DNA of 64,000 nt from Dichetophora obliterata. Taxonomy: Eukaryota > Arthropoda > Insecta > Diptera > Sciomyzidae. Shown here piece after piece: positions 31,011 through 42,185 of the stretch (positions within the stretch are counted from its first letter, which is position 1; each line of letters begins with the position of its first letter). The notes under the pieces were generated by a model. That model saw nothing but the letters and a program-made list of their open reading frames with translations. It had not been told where the DNA came from and ran no database searches. The position numbers and the translations under genes were made by a program. Where the stretch lies: positions 23,092,819 through 23,156,818 of the forward strand of contig OY986439.1 in NCBI GenBank assembly GCA_963920525.1, given 5' to 3'.

Positions 31011-32346
31011 GTGTGCGTCTAGTTATACTGACAAGAGAATGAGCTGAATTTTTTCACTAGTCTTGTTGCCCCCACTTTGCAATCATTCCAACTAGAGATG
31101 GGCGCTTGTCACAAATTTAGTCGAATCACGACGTGATCGTGAACGAACCATCAAAATCACTGCTGATTGAAAATTTGAATAGATTACTTGCAGCTCAACC
31201 AAAAACTCAATTTTTGTTTTTCGATAGCTTATGATATGTAGTATATGTCCCCAAAGCGGTTTGACCGATTACGATTGCATAAAAAAGTTATCGCATACGA
31301 AAGGAGCCCATATTTTCATAAACGCACTGCAAAAAATCAACCAAATCTTAAAATGCGCTTTCGGAAAAATCATGTATTACAAACTGGTCTCCACTATACC
31401 TCAATAACTACTCTATGGATTGACTTGAATTTATTTTCAAGTTAAATAAGATACAATTTATTGGATCCTTAACCTAAATTTAGATAATATTGGCGAAAAA
31501 TATGGAAAAACGCTACTTGAAATTCAAATGTCCGCCATTTTTGTTATTTACAACTATTTATTGATATTATAGGTTCAAGCTTCAATAAATATAATATAAT
31601 TTATAAAATTGTTTGGTTTTTTTTATCAGATGACATGAACGGGTTGGACCGTTTGGGTAACTTTTTTTTTTCAACGTGACATTTGACGAAAAAATAAAAA
31701 TATTTTCCTACACTTTATGAATCAATATATAACTGTCAAAAAACACAAGCTGTTCATTGACTTCCTTCTATAAACAAAAAAATCAAGAACATCACCGTGT
31801 TTTCGGAGCTCTAGATGAGAACTTGCCCTTAACAAAAACGTTAGTTAAAATGTGGATTGAAGTACTTTGTTTGCTTTTAAAATAATACTTTTTATTAATT
31901 AAATTCAATGGATTTTAAATGCATTTAAATATTTAAAAAGTTTTTATTTCAACTCAAAAGATGGTCTGCGGTTTTCGTCTAAAAGTTAATAATTTTGCAG
32001 CAAACCAATTTATGTATTCATATAATTTTAATATATAAGATGCATCTATGTATATAAGATATTAATTTAATTTACGTTTCTTATTATTTTAAATACACTA
32101 AATAAACTTTTATTAAAAACGTATGTGTTTTTTAAGAATATTCATATTTATTCACTCATATTTAATATATGAATTGGATTTACGTTTCTTATTATTTTAA
32201 ATACACTCAATAAACTTTTATTAAAAACTTATGTGTTTTTTAAGAATAGTCGTGAGTAAGTGTGCCTAATCGGAAGCAATTATACTCGTGAGAACTCGTG
32301 AGTAAGAAATGGCATAGTGATCGTGCGCGATCGTGAGTAAAAATAC
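31011..32346. other. Non-coding stretch with a local duplication
   Basis: A block starting 'tttacgtttcttattatttt' at 32071 recurs at 32179 (period 108, about 75 matching bases). Otherwise it is AT-rich with no supported gene. Confidence 0.55.
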
Positions 32347-32350
32347 ATTT

Positions 32351-32493
32351 CTGTGGAGTTTTGACAAAACAACTTAAGTCTGTCTGAAATTCATAGACAA
32401 AACAACTTAAGTCGATATGAATTTCGTATCAACTTAAAGGGTTTTGTCAATGAATTTCAGATCGACTTAAGTTGTTTTGTCAAAACTCCACAG
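32351..32493. mobile_element. Hairpin MITE, CTGTGGAGTT ends, TSD ATTT
   Basis: Almost the whole 143 bp is an inverted repeat: CTGTGGAGTTTTGACAAAAC on the left and its complement on the right, with further pairing through 'gacttaagttg'. Flanking ATTT copies lie at 32347-32350 and 32494-32497. Confidence 0.8.
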
Positions 32494-32517
32494 ATTTTAA
32501 TAATGAGCGTGCGAATG

Positions 32518-32980
32518 AAAACTTTTTAACAAAAAAAAAAAAAAAAAACTAACTTCAAAACCACTACAAAGTAAAAAATAATTTTAAATTACTTTTCACA
32601 TTAATTCTTGGTCAAATTTGATAATTTTTTTATATATATTATTAAATTGGAAAACTTATTATTATAATTTTTTTTTCTATTTTGTATTATCATAAATATA
32701 TTAATTTCTCCATGAATATAAAACCTTTAAAGCCAGAGCGTTTATTTTATAAAAATCTGATTATATAAGCGCCGACTTTAAAGGTTTTATATTCATGGAG
32801 AAAATATATATATGGTAATAATACAAAATAGAAAAAAATAATAATAATAAGATTCATTTTAATAATGTATATAAATAAATTATCAAATTTGACTAAGAAT
32901 TAACGTGAAAAGTAATTTAAAATGGTTTTTTTAATTTGTAGTGGTTTTGAAGTTGGTTTTTTTTTTTGTTAAAAAGTTTT
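32518..32980. mobile_element. Long palindromic MITE
   Basis: Arms of about 215 bp (32518-32734 and 32773-32980) are near reverse complements. They share 'aaaactttttaac', 'aaaaccactacaaa', 'atcaaatttgac' and 'ctccatgaatataaaacct'. The loop is about 38 bp. The arms are so similar that the element is probably young or has been homogenised. Confidence 0.75.
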
Positions 32981-33004
32981 TATTTCTTCCTTTTTAGAGA
33001 TTAT

Positions 33005-34050
33005 GAGAACAATTTTGCCCATTCTTGTAACGAATTTTGGTACCCTAGTGTCAATATTCGAGATACAGTGCTTTTCTTACAGTGACACGCCCTTTGAAAA
33101 ATTCCGCCTTCTTTCTTGATTGTGTTTTGTTATAATTCTACCTATTCTTGTACCAAATTTCCGTACCCTAATGTCAATATTATTCGAGTTACAGTGTTTT
33201 TCAAAGATTTCCACATCCTTTGTCGAATAATGCCCATTTTTTTTTACCATAATTATTAATAATTATGCCTACCCCTGTACTAAATTTCAGTACCCTAGTG
33301 TCAATATTAACAGAGATACAGTGTTTTTCTAAAAGTGACACGCTTTTGTCTATTACCACCCATTTTCTTCATAGTATTGTAATAATTCTACACATTCTTG
33401 TAAGGAATTGTATTACCTTTGTGTCCATATTATTTGAGATAGAGTGTCTTTCTAATATTGCCACGCCTTTTTGTTCAATAATGCCCGCTTTCTTGACCGT
33501 AATTTGTAATAATGTTCCTACCCCTGTACCGAATTCCAGTATCCTAGTGTCAACACTAATTGAGAAACAGTATTTTTCGTATATTGCCACGCCCTTTTGT
33601 CCAATAACGCCCAATTTCTTGATCGTACATTTTTATAATTATGCCTACCCCTGTACCTAATTTCAGTATTCTAGTGTCAATATTATTGCAGTTACGGCAT
33701 TTTTCTAATATTGCCACGCCTTTGTAGAATAACGCCCACTTTCTTGACCGTAATTTGTAATAACTGCTCCAACCTCTGTACCAATTTCTAGTACCCTAGT
33801 GTCAATATTAACTGAGATACAGTATTTTTCTCATATTGCCACGCCCTTTTGTTCAACGACGGCTTCTTTATTGAGCGCACATTTTCATAAATATGCCTAC
33901 CACTGTATCAATTTCAGTATCCTAGTGTCAATATTATTCGAGTTACAGCGTTTTTCTTATATTGCCACGCCCTTTAACGATTAACGCAAACTTTTTTACC
34001 ATAATTTGTAATAATTGTTCCTACCCCTGTACGAATTTCCATAAACATTG
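33005..34050. repeat. Tandem array, unit about 125 bp
   Basis: Eight imperfect units can be counted by the recurring 'taccctagtgtcaatatt' block (near 33043, 33171, 33293, 33415, 33542, 33670, 33793 and 33918). Other shared blocks are 'cctacccctgtac', 'attgccacgcccttt' and 'cttgaccgtaatttgtaata'. Open frames through it are artefacts of the repeat. Confidence 0.85.
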
Positions 34051-34054
34051 ATTA

Positions 34055-34657
34055 CACTAGGCGACAAATTGAATAAAAATGTTTTTACTCCGATAGCCGC
34101 AATTAATTTCTCATGTGTTATGGTCCTTTTCAAAAATACCAAAGGAAAAAAAATTTAACCTTTTTATATCTGCCATGCCTCCTTAAGGGCCTGTTGCCTA
34201 ATAAAAAATTTAAATATTTAAACAAAACTTAAGAATTTTCACCGAAATGTGGTAGCTTTGGTAAATTTTTTATTGATTCAAAAGTTATCCATGGATTTTC
34301 ATCAATAATGGTTCGTTTTATTTGAAAATTACAAATAAGGTGCTAAACTAGAATTTTTTTTGTCGATTTCAATATTTTATGCAATTTTTTCTAAGAAATT
34401 TTGACAAAATTTTTAATATTTTTTTTATTTCCATTCAAGTTTTCTCCGAAACAACGACAAATTTTAGAATTTATGTCATAAAATTATTTGCTAGTAATAA
34501 AGTAATAAAAAAATGTATGAGCTCCTTTCTGCAAATTTAATTCTATAAAAAAAAATTTAAAATTTAAATACTTGTTGTTTTGTTTTTAGAGCACTACAAG
34601 ATATCAAATGATATATTTATAGTGGCTACCGAAACACATTTGTGTTGTCGCCTAGTG
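34055..34657. mobile_element. CACTA-type non-autonomous element
   Basis: The ends CACTAGGCGACAA and TTGTCGCCTAGTG are exact inverted repeats and begin with the CACTA signature. A 3-bp TTA flanks both sides (34052-34054 and 34658-34660), as expected for CACTA/EnSpm. The 603-bp body lacks a transposase. A second left end occurs at 43109. Confidence 0.75.
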
Positions 34658-34660
34658 TTA

Positions 34661-35089
34661 TCGTCTTTATTCGTTGAATAAATTTCGTTTTACGTTTCCT
34701 AATGAGGCTTAAATTTCGCATGCACAAATGAACAATAAAAGGCAAAACGTAAATTCCCGAAAAATAGTGTTGTTTTTATGACGTAAATCGGTCTTAAAAA
34801 GTAACGTACATCGATACAACAATAACAATAACATTAAAATTTCTGGAATTTCGATTTAAATTGAGTTAGTGAATGACGTAAATAAAGAAATAAACAATTT
34901 TTCTCATGACGTAAATCGAAACAACGTTAATTAAGGAACTATTTTTCCGGCATGTTGGCTAAATTTTAATACATTGAGATGTAAAAAAATGGCACCTCTG
35001 GCACCTCAAAAGACAATCGAAAACTTAGTTTAATTCGATATAAATAATTTTTACATTTTGGGAGTTATGACGTTCTTGCCAAAAATACT
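34661..35089. other. AT-rich stretch with repeated 'gacgtaaatcg'
   Basis: The word 'gacgtaaatcg' or close variants recurs near 34779, 34872 and 34910. No gene or clear element is seen. Confidence 0.4.
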
Positions 35090-35342
35090 CTATATGTGAC
35101 CTTCTCCGAGAAAAGGGACCTAGTGTGTGAAAATGAAGTTTTGAGAAAAACGCATTTAAAATTTCATAACGCATTATCACTGTGAACACACCTTCAGTTG
35201 GGAGATGCTTTTATGGGGTAAATAAATTTTTATCAGAAATCTAACTCATTTTATCTTATTCTACACCCTTTTAGGTACCAGAATCCACTCTTAAGTCCAA
35301 ACCCGTTTTTTGACACACCCTTTTCTCGGAGGTCACATATAG
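35090..35342. mobile_element. Inverted-repeat MITE
   Basis: The left end 'tatatgtgaccttctccgag' and its following 'aaaaggg' are inverted at 35309-35341 ('cccttttctcggaggtcaca'). The arms are about 30 bp with a small indel. The body is AT-rich. Confidence 0.6.
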
Positions 35343-35743
35343 TTATCGCTTTTACAAAAGAAAATCTTTAAAAAAGAACAATAAAAAACGAGTGTTTAAA
35401 ATATCTTAACCCTTAAATGCTCACTGTAACTTTAAATATACAACCATTGAAAAAATTCCCACGCCTTTATTTTGAGTTAAAGTATAATGAAAACTGCACA
35501 AACGCGTTTAGAAAATCCAAAACTTTTATTAAAAATACATTTACTACAAATAATACATCGCACTACATTCATGTTCAATTTCATTGTCATGTTATGATTT
35601 GAAGAAGAAGGTGCACTGTTTTTGAGAAAATACTGAGCTTTGGTTAATAAATTATAAATATTCCTGTATAATATTTTAACAAATTTTTAAACACTTGCTT
35701 TTTAAAAGAGTTATTTCAAGTCAAACAAGGGTTGGCAGAGTCA

Positions 35744-37644
35744 AGATGACTGACGAAAAAGTGTGCGAATTATTGTGCAATAGCGAAGATATTACTTAAA
35801 TATAATAGCACCGATGATAGTGATTCTAATATTGATGCGCTCCAGGTAACTAACCGATTAGAAAAAAAATATAAAATTATGGAAAAGTTCCAAATAGCAG
35901 GTAGCTTACCTTTGATTATCATCGAAAATGATATTGACGAAGAGACTGATGATGAGATTGATCTAAATGCATTCATACATAATTCATTTCTTAAAATGAT
36001 AAATGACGATAATGATCAGGGATTATGGACAGTTACAGTTGGATTGGCTTGATTTGACGCCATCAACTTCTAATCCAATAACGATTTGGAAGTCATTTGC
36101 TTCCGAGTTTCATGCGGTAAATATAAATCCAAAATCTTCTGAATTGTAAAGAGTTTTATGGAAAAAGGGTAATCTGCAAATTAGTGACCAACAAGTCTGA
36201 TTTGGAGGTGATTGTAGTCTTCCAAATAATATAAAGAATTTGGAAACTCCATACCAAGTTTGGTGCTATTTGTTTCCATGGTCTTTTTAGGAAGATATTG
36301 ATAAAGAAACTCTAAAATATGCCGGAATAGACAAAGCGTTCAACTTCAATGTATTCGACCTACGTAAATTTATCGGAATTCTCTTCTATATGCCATATCA
36401 GAAACTTTCAAACTCGAGAGACTATTGGTCTGAAAATAGTCACCGTTGCGTCAATGTTATAAAAATCAAATGACCATGAGATGATTCGAAAAAATTCGGA
36501 AGGTACTCCTTTTTAACGATGAAGCTAAAGAGCCTGCTCAAAGTGATCCTTCTCGCGACAGGCTTTATCTTATCCGAACTGTTATCGATGCCTTAAATAT
36601 AACTTTTGGGAGTGTATGTAGAGCAAATGTGCTCCACAAAAATTGGATGCTAAATGAAACAATACTTGCCAAATAAACCTAAAAAATGGTGTTTCAAATT
36701 ATATGTAATGTGTGATACTTTAGGATACGCATACAAATTTGAAGTATATATTAGATATCATGAAGTGCTTTTGCTGATCTCCAGTCCTCTGCGAATACAG
36801 CTGTCAGATTGCTTCGCGAAGTACCTCGTTTTCTAAACCATATCGTCTACTTTGACATTTTTTATACAACAGTGACATTATTAGTGTATTTGCTAACACA
36901 GGGTATACTAGCTATAGGAAAAATCAGGCGCAATAGGATCAAAAATTGCAAGTTTCCTGATGAGAAAGTAATTATGAAACATGAACGTGGATCGAGTCAG
37001 GAGTTTATTTCTAATATATATGGTGTCGATGTGACAACAATTTCATGGAAATACAACTGAATTGTTAATCTAGTTTGCACTTACGTTGGGACTAAACCGA
37101 CATTAGAAACCAATAATGCACAGACACAACCTGTAACTGTGAAGCGATTTGACAAAGAGGGAAAAAATAAAAAATATGTAAAAATATTCCTTGTCCACTA
37201 ATTGTAAAAGACTTGTTCACGACTATCATATGGGGGGGGGGGGGGGGGTGGGGTTGATTTAATAGACAGCTCAATGGGCCGCCACAAAATATTAATGAAA
37301 AGTCGGAAGTGGACAAACCGAGTATATTATCATCTTCTTGATATGACTTGTGTAAATGCTTGGTTACTATACAGGAGAATTAACAAAGGTCGCAAAAAAT
37401 TGGATGAGATTGGTGGATTTTAAGTTGGAGTTTGCTGACGTATTGTTTTTGAAAAAGAAATCGAAGAAAAACGTCGGAAACCTAATGATCAACCAGCGCC
37501 ACCCAAGGACACTAGACTAGACATAATCGTCTATTGGACTACCATGGAAAAAAAAAGGAAGGTGCAAGCTGCCAAAATGCTCTGGACAAACAATTATGTT
37601 TGCAAAAATGTAAGGTAAATTTGTGTTTAACCTCTGAAAAAAAA
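35744..37644 (+). pseudogene. piggyBac-family transposase, decayed
   Basis: A start-like ATG (35744) reads MTDEKVCELLCNSEDIT. Fragments follow in several frames: KAFNFNVFDLRKFIGILFYM, YQKLSNSRDYW, TQGILAIGKIRRNRIKNCKF, PDEKVIMKHERGSS, RKWTNRVYYHLLDMTCVNAW and, at the end, KCKVNLCLTSEK. These match the DDE domain and Cys-rich end of piggyBac-like transposases. The family MGGVDL motif falls on a run of 17 G (37232-37248), which distorts it. Multiple stops and shifts make it non-functional. Confidence 0.8.
37232..37248. repeat. Poly-G tract (17 G)
   Basis: A run of 17 G, then T and four more G, falls where the piggyBac transposase encodes its Met-Gly-Gly-Val-Asp-Leu block. It is the only such G run in the window. 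Its length may be uncertain because of polymerase or assembly slippage. Confidence 0.9.
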
Positions 37645-37924
37645 TTTTATACCCCCACGTTTAAAAAACGTAATGGGGTTATATTAATTTTGTCACTCCG
37701 TTTGTAACGCCGTTAAGGAGGCGTGGCCGGTATAGAAAAGTATATATATATGTAAGTATATATTCCTGAGTCGATTTAGCCATGTCCGTCTGTCTGTCTG
37801 TGTCCACGATAGCAACCGTAATTTTTGAGCTATCATAACGAAATTTAAAGTATAAGCTTTTTATACAAAAATGGAGGTCAAGTTCGAATCTGAGCAAAAT
37901 CGGATGAAAACCACGCCTACATCC

Positions 37925-38270
37925 CATACAAAGTGACTTAACCAAAACGGTAAGATCTCTTAAAATTCCACAAAAATCAATTTAATAACTTCAAATTTCG
38001 CACAGTGTCTTAAATATTTAATATTTATTTTGAGTATTAATTTTGTAAAAATCAGATAAAAACCACACCTACCTCCCATACAAAGTGACTTAATCAAAAC
38101 GGGAAAATCTCTTTAAATTCCACAAAAATCAATTTAATGACTTTAAATTTCGCACAGTGTCTTAAATATTGAATATTTATTTTTAGTATTAAATTTGTAA
38201 AAATCGGATGAAAACCACGCCTACCTCCCATACAAAGTGACTTAACCAAAACGGGAAAATCTCTTTAAAT
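37925..38270. repeat. Tandem array, unit about 150 bp
   Basis: The block 'catacaaagtgactta' recurs near 37926, 38078 and 38229, each preceded by 'aaaaccac.cctac' and followed by 'aattccacaaaaatcaattt'. Related single units are scattered in the window (near 44140, 45650 and 54960). Confidence 0.75.
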
Positions 38271-38476
38271 ATTTTGTATAAAAATAAGAAATATGTATAA
38301 AGTATTTAAGAATATTCTGTAAGAAGCTTTTGATTTGTATGTTCCATTGAAATCTTATAAAAAAAACTTATAAATTACCTTGGTACAATCACAGATTGTC
38401 TCAACTCAAGAACTTGAGAAACAAAGCTCACAAAAGATTTTAAAATACTTATGCTGATGTTGATAGACTTACATTT

Positions 38477-40361
38477 ATGCAACGTAGGCGTGAGTTCGAC
38501 TTTTTAGCAAACTTTCTATTTAAAAAATATATTAGTTTAATGGAAATAAATATAAAACACAACCCTAAGTCCTTTTGGATCTTTTTAAACGAAAAACGAA
38601 AAAGCTCTGGATTTCCTAAATCTATGGAATTCAAAGGTGCTATCGTGAATAATAACCAAGAAATTTGTGAATTATTTGCAAAATTTTTTGGATCAGTTTT
38701 CGATAACAGCAACGAGATTTCTGGCTCTAATAATTGCTCTCATATTACCGAAATTTTAAATATTGGTAATATGGAGATTACTGAAAATGAAGTTTTTAAA
38801 GCTCTTAATTGCTTAGATAGCAATTCCGCTGGAAAGAGACTTATTGAAAATTAATGTTAAAGCAGCGCTAAGAGAGCTTGCGCACGATTTCAGAATTAAA
38901 GGTTTCTTGCCACCTTTAATTCTGAAATCGTGCGCAAGCTCTCTTTGCGCTGCTTTAACATTAATTTTCAATAAGTCTCTTTCCAGCGGAATCTTTTTAG
39001 ATGAGTGGAAATTAGCCTTTATATCCCCAATTTTTAAATCTGGCCAAAAGTTTCTTATTGAAAACTACAGGCCTATAGTTAAGCTTTCAGCCATTCCAAA
39101 ACTGCTAGACAAGCTAATTGCCAATAAACTTTTCTCGGAAGAAAAAAACTTTATCACACCGGAGCAACATGGTTTTTTTGCTGGTAGATCCACTTGCACT
39201 AACCTTGCTATTTTTTCAAACTTTTGCATGCACGCCATTGCAAAGGGCTTCCAAGTGGACGTTCTTTACACTGATTTTGTTAAAGCTTTTGACAGTTTGA
39301 GTCACAAGTTTCTGATTTCTAAACTGAGTAAGCTAGGAATTCATTCCAACTTTTTAAAATGGATGAGTTCTTACCTTACAAATAGAAAACTATTCGTCAA
39401 GATTGATACCTGTTACTCCAGCATGGTTCAAGCTATCTCTGGTGTTCCACAGGGAAGCCACTTAGAACCACTCTTATTCATAATATATATAAATGACATT
39501 CCTAAGAGTTTTAAATTCTGTAAAAGTTTGCTATATGCTGATGACTTGAAATTGTTTTTAGTCATAGAAAATACTTTGGATTGCTATAAATTTCAAACAG
39601 ATATTAACTTCCTCCTTTTATGGTGTGAGGTCAATGGCTTAAAGCTGAATTTCTCCAAGTGTCATATTTTAACTTTTTGTCGCAAAAATGACGTAATTTT
39701 GTACGATTATTCATATAATACCGTCAGTTTTTTCCAAAGATCATCCGTTGTGAAGGATCTGGGCATTTACTTTGATCCCAAACTCTCATTCAAAACTCAT
39801 AGAGATTATGTAATTTCCAAGGCTAACTCACAGCTAGGTTTTATCAAAAGAAATTGTAAAGAGTTCTCTGACCCTTATACGGTAAAATCTATTTTTTCGA
39901 GCTTGGTCAGATCAATTTTGGAATATTCTTGCATTATTTGGAGCCCTTCTTATGCTGTAGATTTTCACAGAGTCGAGCGAGTTCAAAAAAGGTTCTCTAG
40001 ATTCGCTTTGCGTAATATGTACACATATCATCGCTGCAAACTTCTTGGTCTCCAATCGTTAGAGCTAAGAAGAAAAAGTTGTTGTATTTTATTTATTAAA
40101 GACATTTTAGATGGTAAAATCCAAAGTCCTGATCTGTTGGGACTCATACCTTTGTATGCACCTATAAGAGGACTCAGGGAAAGACCTTTATTTTACATTT
40201 TCCCCCATAAATCTAATTTTAGCCAGAATGAGGTTATCTCTAAATGCTTATACCTGTGTAATTCTGTTGCTATTCATTTAGATTTCAGTATAAATAGAGA
40301 AATATTTAAGAATTTATTACTCGATTTCTTAATTTTTATGGAATATGTTAGATTAAGTTAG
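38477..40361 (+). pseudogene. LINE ORF2 reverse transcriptase interrupted by a snapback
   Basis: The upstream piece (38477-38822) reads linker sequence ending KALNCLDSNSAG. After the inverted duplication the frame resumes (LPPLILKSCASSLCAA) and stays open to 40361. RT motifs: YRPIVKLSAIPKLLDKLIA, motif A LYTDFVKAFDS, motif B SGVPQGSHLEPLLFIIYIND (Gly to Glu change after HL), and the catalytic box LLYADDLKLF. Downstream are FFQRSSVVKDLGIYFDPKLS and an RVERVQKRFSRFALR block. Apart from the snapback and the 5' truncation it is well preserved, so probably recent. Confidence 0.85.
38823..38992. repeat. 81-bp inverted duplication with 8-bp loop (snapback)
   Basis: 38823-38903 is the reverse complement of 38912-38992 with a single visible mismatch (gcgctaag against gcgcaaag). 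The loop is TTCTTGCC (38904-38911). The right arm is native coding sequence; the left arm is an extra inverted copy. The outer 11 bp, ATTCCGCTGGA, occur natively on both sides, which marks a microhomology at the switch point. Confidence 0.9.
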
Positions 40362-40909
40362 ACTAAGAACTATATCTGTAAGGGCAACGTCCCAGTAGAT
40401 GAATGAATAAATAAATAAATAAATATATTTAACAGTTTGCTTAAGACTTTTATATACTCTAATTCGGCCGTGGGGGTATTTTAACTTCGGCCCAGTCGAA
40501 GATAATTCCTTACTAGTTTTTTATTATTATCATCACATACATATAAAAACATTTTTAATTTTGTGTTCTTTTCTTATTTTTTGTGATAATACTGAATTGA
40601 CCATTTTATGAATTTGTATTTTATTTTCTATGTTCTTATTTGCATTCATTTGCATAATTTTTTATAAATAAAAACTTTTTTAAACTTAAGTTGCGTTATT
40701 TTATTTACTTCTTCTATGTATGCTTCTCTTTGAAAGTAGAATGCGGTTGATTGCTCATTGTATCGTTTAAGATAAAACCAAGTTTTTCTAAATAACTTCT
40801 TAAAAAAATTTTCTTCGGAAAACTTGGTGCTCATCTGTTATTTTCTCATCTTTTACCTGTATATTAAATTTTTTATCAAAATCGGCATTCATGCGCATTT
40901 AAGGGTTAA

Positions 40910-41230
40910 AATAAACTATTCCGTTATCAGCTTTAAATATAATTCAATTTTCATAAAAAGCACGTGTAAACTTTTTCCATTTTTCCGACTGGGTGCTTGA
41001 GGGAAGCTTTTATTTTTGGCTGTTCTCGTGAACTAAAACTACGCTGCAAACGTGATTTGTTATCACTACAATTAATTCTGTTGTAGAATTCTATCAAGGA
41101 ATGGTTTCTTCTCAAACGCTTCCAGTACTCGATATCATACAGCGGCTTGTGTGTTATCAACACTTTAACAGCAGCAGCAACAACAACAATAGACACTCAG
41201 GCAACCTCTAGCTAGTGCTCAACGATTGTC
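40910..41230. other. Upstream region of the ETNPPL-like gene
   Basis: The right half (41150-41230) is less AT-rich and holds a 'cagcagcagcaacaacaaca' repeat. It is probably promoter-proximal regulatory DNA. There is no gene. Confidence 0.35.
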
Positions 41231-41231
41231 G

Positions 41232-41269
41232 TATAAAAACATGCGAGGCGCTACTTAATAGCATCATTT
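41232..41269 (+). promoter_or_regulatory. TATA box and initiator of the ETNPPL-like gene
   Basis: TATAAAA at 41232-41238 is followed 34 bp later by TCATTT (41264-41269), an arthropod-type initiator with A at 41266 as likely +1. The coding start lies 252 bp downstream, leaving a plausible 5' UTR. Confidence 0.6.
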
Positions 41270-41517
41270 AATCGAGGAAACTACCCTCAAGCAGTCAAAA
41301 GCAGTGAGAACAGGCAAAGAAGCTTTTCGCAAACAGGCAGGCAGGCAACAACGTCTTGACATCAGTGCACCGCTTCTAATTCAGTAGCGGACAGGCTATC
41401 TATCAGTCGACAATTAGCTAAACTAAATATTCTAGTTTGAGTTAAAGTGGTTACGTTACAATCGTAAAAATTACGTCGAGTTTGTTTTGAAAAGTTAAAA
41501 AAAAGAAGTTTTGAAAA

Positions 41518-41606
41518 ATGCCCTTTCCACGTGAACAACTTGAAACGGTGGTGAGTGAACAGCTCTGCAAGGCGGACACAATCAAACTGCGAAATAAGCA
41601 TATCGG
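41518..41606 (+). CDS. ETNPPL/AGXT2L-like class III PLP enzyme, coding exon 1
   Basis: ATG at 41518 opens MPFPREQLETVVSEQLCKAD, then TIKLRNKHIG, and ends with a split Gly codon at the donor GG|GTGAGT. It matches from memory the N-terminus of the fly homologue of vertebrate ethanolamine-phosphate phospho-lyase / alanine-glyoxylate aminotransferase 2-like proteins. The family uses pyridoxal phosphate to break down phosphoethanolamine (or phosphohydroxylysine) to aldehyde, phosphate and ammonia. The exon joins in phase to 53251. The PLP lysine lies in exons beyond the window. Confidence 0.85.
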
Positions 41607-42185
41607 GTGAGTTTGCTAAAATAATTAAATCGATATAAATTTTCATAAAAAAATATGTAGTGTTAACATAAAAAAAAAATAACAGCAAACTAAAAATAAA
41701 ACGTTAAAATTTGATAAATTTTAGCCGTTTAAGTATTCAATGTGATTTTTTTGTTACCCCACACAATGCCAAAAAAGTGCCACAGCACATTAATCACAAC
41801 ATGCTTGATGGTGTCCTTAAATGTTGTTGCTTGCATACAAGGTCGTTTGACGTATTTTTTCATTGACAAGGTCATGGACCACTTATTCAACTTAACATTG
41901 TTTTTCGGGGCTTTCGTTATAGCTTTTCTAAAAGAAATGAAAAAAAAAATTCAAAAGCACATTTTACTCGTACACGTTTTAGCCCATTTAGCTTAAGAAA
42001 GCTTTTTTGTGATTGTGTAGCACTTTGAGAGTTAAAATGTGCTTGTTTAAAATTATTTGTGTGGGAATTCATGCAAATTTGATATAATTTTTCATTTATT
42101 TGTTATAAGAAAAATAATGATGAAATAATTATAATTCTTCATCCACAGCTTTCGGCTCGATATTATATTATTTAATAAACATTTA
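41607..42185. other. Start of the 11.6 kb intron
   Basis: Intron sequence begins with the donor GTGAGT. A short frame at 41742-41996 has hydrophobic residues but no recognisable family and lies inside the intron. No feature is supported. Confidence 0.5.

Larger units (their letters stand above)
38310..40427 (+). mobile_element. 5'-truncated Jockey/CR1-like LINE
   Basis: The coding part starts near 38310 (FDLYVPLKSYKK, then NHRLSQLKNLRNKAHKRF) and includes a nearly complete reverse transcriptase. The 3' end has a repeat of AAAT (40404-40427) as tail. The 5' limit is approximate and I could not define a target duplication. It contains the 81-bp inverted duplication at 38823-38992. Confidence 0.75.
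37645..40484. mobile_element. Inverted-repeat element with ATACCCCCACG ends
   Basis: The left end TTTTATACCCCCACG and the right end CGTGGGGGTATTTT are inverted. The left part holds 'gtccgtctgtctgtctgtgt' and a tandem array of a unit of about 150 bp. The element entered the piggyBac transposase near its last codons and was itself entered by the LINE at about 38310-40427. Confidence 0.6.
35410..40905 (+). mobile_element. piggyBac-like element interrupted by two nested insertions
   Basis: TTAA target copies (35406-35409 and 40906-40909) flank the inverted ends CCCTTAAATGCTCA and the complement of CCCTTAAATGCGCA. TTAA duplication with CCCT-starting ends is the piggyBac hallmark. The transposase relic occupies about 35744-37644 and reads on the plus strand. 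Its last codons are cut by the second element (37645-40484), which itself contains a LINE. Confidence 0.8.

Noticed and set aside
33265..33984. Open frames of 131 and 81 codons on opposite strands
   Set aside because: They lie wholly in the 125-bp tandem array and repeat the same peptide every unit.
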